Shown: piece by piece, positions 57,241 to 64,000 of the stretch
How the letters are laid out: each line of letters opens with the position of its first letter
Position numbering within the stretch: position 1 is the first letter of the stretch
Assembly: GCA_039000515.1 (NCBI GenBank)
Contig: JBCFYV010000833.1
Location: 1-64,000, forward strand
Reading direction: 5' to 3'
DNA from: Timema cristinae
Lineage: Eukaryota > Arthropoda > Insecta > Phasmatodea > Timematidae
Length of the DNA stretch: 64,000 nt
The notes under the pieces: generated by a model
What the model saw: only the letters and a program-made list of their open reading frames with translations
Told to the model about the DNA's origin: nothing
Databases searched by the model: none
Made by a program: the position numbers and the translations under genes

Positions 57241-58241
57241 TATTGTATATACGTTTGCTTATTTCCATGATAACATATTTAATTAAATTATACGATTAAA
57301 GCACCATAGTAACAATAACAATGGTAACTGTAAGGTAAAAATATATAAATGGTAATCTATCCCTGCTGTTTCTTTACATTTTCTGCTTTCGTTCCTTTCT
57401 CTACCACACCCCAAGAATGCGCTCGAAAGATTAATGGGCTGTAAGAACTTACGATTATGAAACAAGAAACAATAATCTCGTGAAGCCTGTATAATCCACC
57501 ATTTGGCTTCCCCACTGAAGGTAATTAGGTTATCCTGTCAGTCGTCAAAAAGAAACGTTCGGAAACTTACTGGTTTCTTTATATGTCTGAGCTATTTTGG
57601 TGTTTGTGTAGATCAGGGAATTAGTACAAATCAAAACTGACATGGTGAGTAATACTCCCAATATAAAAATATTATGTTTTTTAATGGAATCATTGAAAAT
57701 TTGGTTAATCTCGCTAATACTAAAGCTAAAATGTACCGAGTCATAATGCCCGTCTAGGAACAACGTATTTTAATTACGCTAAGACAGAAGGAATGAAGAA
57801 GGTTGAATACAAAGCAAATGCACTTGCATTTGTGGGACTAGATAGTTGTAAACATAATCCAATAATTAAAATAATTAGAAAAATTAGTTTAGTGATCAAA
57901 GTTTGATGTTTTATTGATCTATTAAAAATATTAATAAAAAGAAGTAATCAGGTACTACATGCATAAAAGATTTTTAAAACTAACAGTAACTAATAAAAAA
58001 TTAATGTTGAGAAATTAGTAGCCGTGCAGATATTTTTCTATCAAAGCCACATTCGAATGACCTCTCCGATTCCTACACCAATGCTTGACTTTCGCTTGTA
58101 AAGTTTTGTAAACTCTATTTCCACTTTAACTAAACAACAAAAACGATATTTATTTAAAACATGCAACATTGTATGCCCCAACCCCATACTTATTTTTAAT
58201 TAAGTAAGTTTAATTATTTACGATGGTTATTATGGTTTCAG

Positions 58242-58332
58242 GAAACATTATTTTTAAATCATCAAATTGTGAGATAGTCCATGATGGTCTGGTTCGCCAA
58301 GGTTGTGTTACACAAGCATGCACGGAGAAACT
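58242..58332 (+). pseudogene. SGNH-like gene exon with block I, disabled (copy B)
   Basis: Ortholog of 40199-40289 with splice sites kept. The motif VGSSMM of copy A is VR then TAG, followed by SMM here, so a stop codon lies in the catalytic block. One further change turns Arg to Trp. Confidence 0.55.
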
Positions 58333-58870
58333 GTGAGTAAGCACCTTAATATACTCTATAAAAAACACAAAAACATTGTTAGAAAACACAACCTGTATTT
58401 GGTCTACACTACGCAAGTGGGATAAATGTCATACTTATCTAGTCTGGTTTTTCGGTAATAGTGAGGTCAGGGTTTGAATTCTAGTCGGGTCTACTGAGAA
58501 TAGTCTTTTTCGTCAATTGGTACTCGCTCTCTTCAAAACGCAAATAGAGTTAATCTTAATTCTATATGCATCAGTTCTACCCCACTAGTGTGTAAAATGC
58601 ATACACAGCCCGAATGAATAGTAAGACAAAAAAAAGTTTACAAAATATATAAAATTCGCAGTAGGGGTGTATTGTAACATAATACAACAATACTAATAAT
58701 CACAGTAGTAATAATGAGCACCTGGGATACACCACCCATAGCCTAGAAGGGGGAAATATAAGCCATAACATAAAATAATAAAAGGGGATTTGTTTTATTT
58801 GGGATTGTCACAACCCTATGCAAATTTAATAATGTAAATCTACTGTTGTTTGTAACTATGTTACTAGCAG

Positions 58871-59010
58871 CAAATGGGGCGCTGCAGATTGGGCTGTGTG
58901 TCTCTGGCCAGAAGGCTGCACAACTGTTACGTCGGTTACGGAGTGTGCTACTGAATATTAGACCATTGCTGGACAACATTCTATTGATGATTGGTGTCAA
59001 AGATTTTCTG
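58871..59010 (+). pseudogene. SGNH-like gene exon with blocks II-III, mutated (copy B)
   Basis: Ortholog of 40834-40973, same length and open frame. GVND of copy A is GVKD, losing the block III Asn. The last codon changed CAG to CTG at the donor, weakening the splice site. Confidence 0.55.
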
Positions 59011-59109
59011 GTAAAATAAGAATTTAAAATGTTTTCCTCGTGTCCGCGATTGTAATTGGCTAACTATAAACAATATATTTTTAACCGATATTTTAATATT
59101 ATCTCACAG

Positions 59110-59279
59110 CAAGGGACCAGGCTGGGCATCTTAAAGATGAGGCTACTTAAAATAGTCAGATAACTATCAAGTCACAATAAAAAATGTAGTCTTCCTCATA
59201 GTGCCACCTATCCCAAAACTTTCAATGGAAGACAATGTTAAATTGTTGAGGTACAACAAGTTTGTGATCAAAATGGGCG
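59110..59279 (+). pseudogene. SGNH-like gene exon, frameshifted (copy B)
   Basis: Ortholog of 41073-41242. In phase, a TAA appears after LLKIVR. The A-tract frameshift is shared with copy A, after which VVFLIVPPIPKLSMEDNVKL is readable. Confidence 0.5.
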
Positions 59280-59330
59280 GTAAATAAAGTTGTTATATTA
59301 AATACAAATTCATTAATCCATATTCTAGAG

Positions 59331-59560
59331 CAGGGTTCTCCAAACTACGGGTTTATCTGGTCCACAGACTGACAATTTTTTTAATGAAAAAAGGAATTTC
59401 AATGACAAATAAATAAATGATGGTGCTCGTGTGTGCAGTACACAAAATATCTCCATACATACCGTGATGTGTGCCGACGCCATTATTGGAAACTAATCAT
59501 CTTATCAACCACACTGTGATGTTACAGTCCCTACATGTTCACTAGCTTCCTTTCAGAAAG
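59331..59560 (+). mobile_element. hAT-like transposon terminus (candidate)
   Basis: CAGGGTTCTCCAAACTACGG followed by GTCCACAGACTGACA closely resembles hAT terminal inverted repeats (CAGGGGTTCTCAAACT type). No matching opposite end or 8-bp duplication was found. It lies in the intron between the exons at 59110 and 59846. In copy A only CAGGGG of this terminus remains before the R1-clade-like element. Confidence 0.5.
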
Positions 59561-59845
59561 TGTCTGTTGAGCAGAGAGGTTGAGGAATGTTTCTGGTTTG
59601 GGGAAAGAGCTGATAGTAATATGGACTTAACGGCTTGGGCCACATCAATTCATTTTTAGTTATGGCTGTAAGATTTTCATACCAAATTCCTCATCAACTG
59701 GTGCCAAGTACATTGCAAACTTTCTCCCTTACACCACTTAGCATCCGTTATTGGTGAAATATGTACTTTATAACAAAAAATAAACATATTTTCAACCTTT
59801 TGGCTGCTAGAGCTCCCGTGGCTGATAGTTACATTATTTTTTCAG

Positions 59846-60075
59846 AACGAGATGCAGTGCGGGTGTTGGACATCTATGGTTTGTTCCTCCAAGAAGAAGG
59901 AATTATCAACTTGGACCTTTCGAACGGTGTGTGGCCAGTGTTTTCACTTTTTAAAAGATATGCTGCACCAAAATACAAACAATTTGAAAAGGGTATCTGG
60001 AGGGGAAGGCAAATGAATCCATTAGCTTTGACTCCGCTCCAGTGGTGTATACATAAAATAGTTAAGGGGGAATGA
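59846..60075 (+). pseudogene. SGNH-like gene, further exon beyond the duplication (copy B)
   Basis: A strong acceptor (ATTATTTTTTCAG) precedes 59846. Taking one base from the previous exon in its family-like frame (G+AA = Glu) it reads ERDAVRVLDIYGLFLQEEG, IINLDLSNGVWPVFSLFKRY, AAPKYKQFEKGIW and stays open to TGA at 60073. The VRVLDIYGLF segment fits the late beta-strand of SGNH domains, but no block V Asp-x-x-His is seen. A possible donor (AAAAGG|GTATCT) is at 59993. Copy A does not include this exon, so copy B keeps more of the original gene. Confidence 0.4.
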
Positions 60076-61378
60076 TACGGGAGGGGAAGGGAGAAGGTTC
60101 AGGTGATTTGCTACTTAATTACCAAATACTAAAATACTGTTCTACTCCCTAGCGGGCCACGTGTTTAAATCATTGCTTTGGTTTTCCTTTAAAAGCCTGA
60201 AAGTAAACTCTAAATTATAAATAATCTTAGTTATAATAAATCATCAGTCACCTTAGAGCAGTAGACAGCGTGTCTGCTTACTTGGCTAGGAGTCCCGGGG
60301 TTCTATTCCCAGGATGGCCGAAAATTGATCATTTATGAAATGTATGTTTACCATCTCACAGTGATGAATTAACGGCTGGGGATTGGATGTTGTGCTTGTC
60401 TTAGTTTTAAGTTGGATTGTAATGTTTATTAAGCTATGACAGGCCACAGGCTGGAAATAGTAATGGGTGTAATTTGTAAAGTAAAACTAGGCTTATATTA
60501 AGAGTCAAAATTCTATAATTTTTTGAACTAGCTAAAATAACATAATTTAGATATTAATCTTACATTAATCAACCCATAATTGATGGAATGATATTATAGA
60601 TTTATTGGTGCCCCTAAAAAGAAGAAGGTCTACATGGTCCATTGGAATAGGAAAGAGCGAAATGAAAAAGACGAAACTTCTTATCTCAAGGTAAAGAGGA
60701 ATGTTCTCTGCTAATTCTCAAAGAGCCTAACACTTTGTGATGATACCCTATCAATGAATTACTGAAGTTTTAGAGGAAAGTTAAATTTAGAGCTTTTTTT
60801 CATCAATCTTAGTATCGTCGCTTTGCAAATAGCCTCTTCTTAAAAACTAGTTGGAAAAAAACTGATGTCCAATTTTCACACTTATTTTTTTCTATTAATA
60901 AAACTCAAACTTTAGGGTTGTTAGTGAAAAAGATCCATGTTGAAATATTTAGACCATATTTTGGCGTGAACCATATTTTTAAATAACTCATCTTATAATT
61001 CAATATTGCGTAAGAACTCAACGTTCACGTGGCAATTTCTCTCCCAGATTTAACGACCTAGTTGCCCATAAAAATAATGTTTAAACGCTGTGTGGTTGTT
61101 TAACTTGGAACTCAAATTTATGGTCCTATTTTAGAAAAAAAACATTTTTTATGGCCAACAGCCCAACATTACTAACATTTTACTATTTTATTAGTGTTAT
61201 TTTATACGATTCGATACTATATATCGTGTAACAACTGCAGAGAATATTACTTGACGTTTGAATACCTTGTACTAGATCTAATAGTTTTCTAGTTATCGGA
61301 TAGTATTCTTCCTATGAAAATTGCACCATAATGGAAGTTCTTTTCTAAATACAAGATGCAATGAAAGATTGTATTTAG
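60076..61378. other. AT-rich sequence, one SINE, no gene
   Basis: Apart from the tRNA-like element at 60253-60315 I see nothing recognisable. Confidence 0.45.
60253..60315 (+). mobile_element. tRNA-derived SINE head (candidate)
   Basis: Box A-like TAGAGCAGTAGACAGCG and box B-like GGGGTTCTATTCCC (60297-60310) with tRNA spacing, followed by ~100 bp of unique sequence (ATGGCCGAAAATTGATC..). A functional tRNA is unlikely because the arms do not pair well. Confidence 0.5.
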
Positions 61379-61461
61379 TTGCTCTTTGCTACGGGATGCA
61401 AAGTTCATGGAGCCGGGATATTCGGCAGATTATTGAAGAGCGACGGAGCTACAATGAATAG
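61379..61461 (+). CDS. Candidate terminal coding exon
   Basis: After an acceptor-like GATTGTATTTAG, a GC-richer block in phase 1 reads LCYGMQSSWSRDIRQIIEER then RSYNE and a TAG at 61459-61461. An AATAAA follows at about 61502-61507. It could be the last exon of an upstream plus-strand gene. No family is recognised, and a chance match is possible in this short length. Confidence 0.25.
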
Positions 61462-61752
61462 TAAAACTTTATTAATGACTTTAAAATAACTAGAAATGTG
61501 AAATAAATGAAAGTATTAATTCATTTTAAGTTAATCAATCTTTAATATCTTAAGAAATTTTACAGTTCTCAATTCCCAATTTCCAGAATTATTTATAAAT
61601 TTGTAATTTTGTCAACTTTTCTTTTCCTTTTAGAAAATTTGTTAAATTCTTCAAAATTGTGTTTTACTTTATTCTAATTAAATGTAGCTCAAAACAAATA
61701 CAGAAAATATGTGATAATTTTTTCTAGTATTTTACTACAATTTCCAAACGAA

Positions 61753-61784
<32 letters not shown>

Positions 61785-62799
61785 TAAGTAGTATATATTT
61801 GTATTGATAGCGAATAAAAAACACATCCATGGATAGGGGACGTCTGGGAGTTCGTTGTAATGCCTCTTCCAAATAAACGTTTGAAAAAATTGTACACAGA
61901 TATTATATCATTAAAATAACTCTGCTTGTATTTTAGATCAACTATTTCTAAAATATTTAAATAATTGTTGGAACAATTGGAAATTCTTATGTCAACATCT
62001 CTTTTGGTTAAAAGAAGACCATAACAACACAAACATGTTTGTTTTACATTCATTGAGTCTTAAACAACATCATAATTTAGTGTAATGGGATTTTTAGGTC
62101 CTCAACATTACTTTTTTCTTGAACATGAAATTTAGTATTATCAGTTGCTACTAGATTTTCGTCAACTTTCGTTTATTTGAATATTGAATTGTTTGGACTT
62201 ATGATTAAACTTTTTTTTTAATGTAAACGATTCGATATTTAGGTTTTGTTAAGGCTCTTAAAATTACTATTGATAAATGGCATATGATACCATATTTTCT
62301 TAATCTAGCTTGAAGGCCATATATATTAAAGTTAACGAGAAGTACAAATTAAAAATACTACTCTTCAATAAATATTTTTCAATCAACACAAGTTTTTTAG
62401 AAGTGTTATTATGAAAAGAAATATCTTAATGAACCTTGACAGCTGACACATGTTCTTTGTCAGCATACAAGATCAGAGCTACTATTATTTTTAATTACAA
62501 AATTCTCAGTGTTTTACAGGTTCCTTAGAAGGAGTTCCCATTTTCCCATACAGTTTAGACTTTACTAGAGAGTAGTGTAGAGGAATTAAATATAATTTGC
62601 CATTAAATTGGCTAGTGTGGTCTTATGTAGGTTTTGGTGTTTAAAACATGATGATTTTACCAAGATAAATTTAATGGATAAATATATGCATATACAATTT
62701 TTTGGTTGAAAAAAGGGTTGGAGATAAGACATTATGTTCGAATCAGTGTGGCTTAGTCTATATAGGCACGCTATTTTAAGAAATTTAAAAAATATATAT
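61462..62799. other. AT-rich sequence, no gene recognised
   Basis: Includes a TA microsatellite (61758-61784). The minus-strand open frame at 61784-62053 is AT-driven and not called. Confidence 0.45.
61758..61784. repeat. (TA)n microsatellite
   Basis: About 13 TA units. Confidence 0.95.
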
Positions 62800-63180
62800 A
62801 ATTTAGATTCCCTATAATCTATTTGAAGTGGTCCCCACCCAGAAATTTAAAAGAATGTTGATGTCTTTAGAAGCTATTTAGGGTGTTCCACGCTTGATTC
62901 TTTCTCTCTTCAAAACTTAGTAGCCACTAGAAAATATCTTAAGTAGTCTTCCACCAATAAATTTTAAATATTGGATGCCATTAGATGCTAATTGGAGTGG
63001 CCATTAAGGTTATTTCTTTTAAAGATCGGAAGCCTTTGGGAGCCATTTAAAGTGTTATTTGATTGGATTTGTTTAAGAATTAAAATCCTGTAGAAGCGGT
63101 TTAGAATAGTTCATCCCTGATAGTTTTTTTGAAAAGTGAATATTATTAGAAGTTTGATACAAGGCCATCTTTAAGCTTCA
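62800..63180. repeat. AT-rich degenerate repeat (GAGTGGTCC type), third patch
   Basis: Phrases such as TATTTGAAGTGGTCCCCACC, GAAGCTATTTAG and GGAGTGGCC match the repeat inside both duplication copies, at a site outside them. Confidence 0.6.
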
Positions 63181-64000
63181 AATTAAAAACTTTGTAAAAT
63201 TTGTAAAATCACCCCTCCTACACGCATGACACGCTTTAAAACGCCTTAAGAATGGAAACTTTTCCTCGAAAACTTGAAAAAACACGCAATTTTTTATGAA
63301 ATAAATAGTGATGAGTTGAGAAGATATATTATCAAATAAAGGTACGTGACACGTGCACAATTTAAGACGTCACATGTAAGAAATAGTGTTTGTAACCTTG
63401 TTACAACGTCGCATATAAGAAATATTAACACACCAACCCAGCCCAAGTTGACTCGTCCCGACTCCTCTACGATACGCCCGGGACGATCATCACCACCACA
63501 ATATCCGACTGAACCGAGGTTTGTGCCTCATCGCTGACCGTGTGGTTGGGCTGCCCCCCACCTCTCCTCCCAATTGGACAAGAAACAAGTGATGGTCATT
63601 GTGCTCGCACCGCCCTGACGCATTGCGGATAAACCTTCTATGGACTATACTTTATCGTACAAACTACGCCTATTGGCTCTCGAGATCATTCTTGAACACC
63701 CTCCCCCCTTTTGTTTGTTCCGCGCCCTGAGAACACATGTTTATCACAGGGTATATTATGGTGTTAACCCAGAGGAAGGACACACAATACACTCTGGGCT
63801 TTCGAGGTAAATAGTCTAACTTTGTAGGCTCGACGATATATTCTAAATTCAATCTGGCTTTAATCTACCTTCTTTCGAAATTCAATTTATATCAGCGTCT
63901 AATATTTTTTGTAACGATCTATTACGTCAGCCCTTAAGGCAATGTTTACTTTACTGATATTTGGTCTCTGATATTTTAGGTATCTTTGATGTCTGGGGAT
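63181..64000. other. Unassigned sequence; possible LTR or repeat fragment
   Basis: A GC-richer part (about 63430-63730) has C-rich runs (GGCTGCCCCCCACC, CACCCTCCCCCC) reminiscent of LTR or untranslated regions, but no boundaries, repeats or coding motifs are recognised. Confidence 0.3.

Larger units (their letters stand above)
52903..59336 (+). repeat. Direct duplication, copy B
   Basis: Colinear with copy A (32634-41299). It lacks the solo LTR (empty site at about 57100) and has an extra tandem duplication of about 110 bp near 53400-53620. Copy A ends at GAGCAGGGG; copy B continues past the same point into a hAT-like terminus and another exon. Confidence 0.92.

Noticed and set aside
60617..60640. 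CCTAAAAAGAAGAAGGTC, which would encode PKKKKV, similar to a nuclear localisation signal
   Set aside because: No open reading frame around it; A-rich chance match.
1..64000. CRISPR arrays, rRNA genes, phage or bacterial operons
   Set aside because: No spaced identical repeats of the CRISPR type, no rRNA core sequences, and gene structure is eukaryotic throughout.

Overview
The window is a repeat-rich, AT-rich stretch of an animal nuclear genome, most likely an arthropod (an insect with a large genome is the best guess). The evidence is very long introns with canonical GT..AG signals, tRNA-derived SINEs, Jockey-clade and R1-clade non-LTR retrotransposons (both typical of arthropods), LTR-retrotransposon remnants, MITEs and a simple satellite. 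There is no bacterial gene organisation, rRNA gene or CRISPR array.

Region 1 (1-24.3 kb) looks like one host gene whose intron is full of mobile DNA. A candidate first coding exon (3642-3747, ATG to a GTAAGT donor) is compatible in phase with a candidate exon at 22977-24298. The 19.2-kb intron between them holds a ~45-bp satellite split in two (4251-5470 and 19461-19985) by a stack of nested insertions. A 691-bp solo LTR (minus, TSD ATCT) was entered by a full-length Jockey-clade element (minus, 6020-18449, TSD ATAGGAAGCG). That element's ORF1 was entered by a nearly intact 6.7-kb R1-clade element (plus, 10839-17545, TSD of up to 15 bp). A second, 5'-truncated Jockey copy (18458-19306) landed on almost the same target bases. 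Decayed IS630/mariner and hAT transposase fragments follow.

Region 2 (24.3-32.6 kb) is intergenic or intronic: a degenerate AT-rich tandem repeat, an RTE-like 3' end, a SINE candidate, a MITE candidate, and a heavily decayed Jockey-clade element (29.27-31.75 kb).

Region 3 (32.6-60.1 kb) is framed by a direct duplication of ~6.4 kb (copy A 32634-41299, copy B 52903-59336). Each copy carries SINEs, AT-rich repeats and remains of a multi-exon SGNH/GDSL-hydrolase-like gene with consistent splice sites and phases. Copy B has extra disabling changes and keeps an additional 3' exon. Copy A carries a later solo LTR with a nested MITE; copy B is the empty site. Between the copies lie a decayed but almost complete R1-clade-like element (minus, about 41.3-48.8 kb) and an internally deleted Ty3/Gypsy-like element (48.8-~52.4 kb).

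Region 4 (60-64 kb) is mostly anonymous AT-rich DNA with a tRNA-like SINE, a candidate terminal exon at 61379, a TA microsatellite and a third patch of the AT-rich repeat found in the duplication.

Splice assignments, clade names and the SGNH call come from reading the sequence without alignment tools; the target-site duplications and nesting are directly visible.
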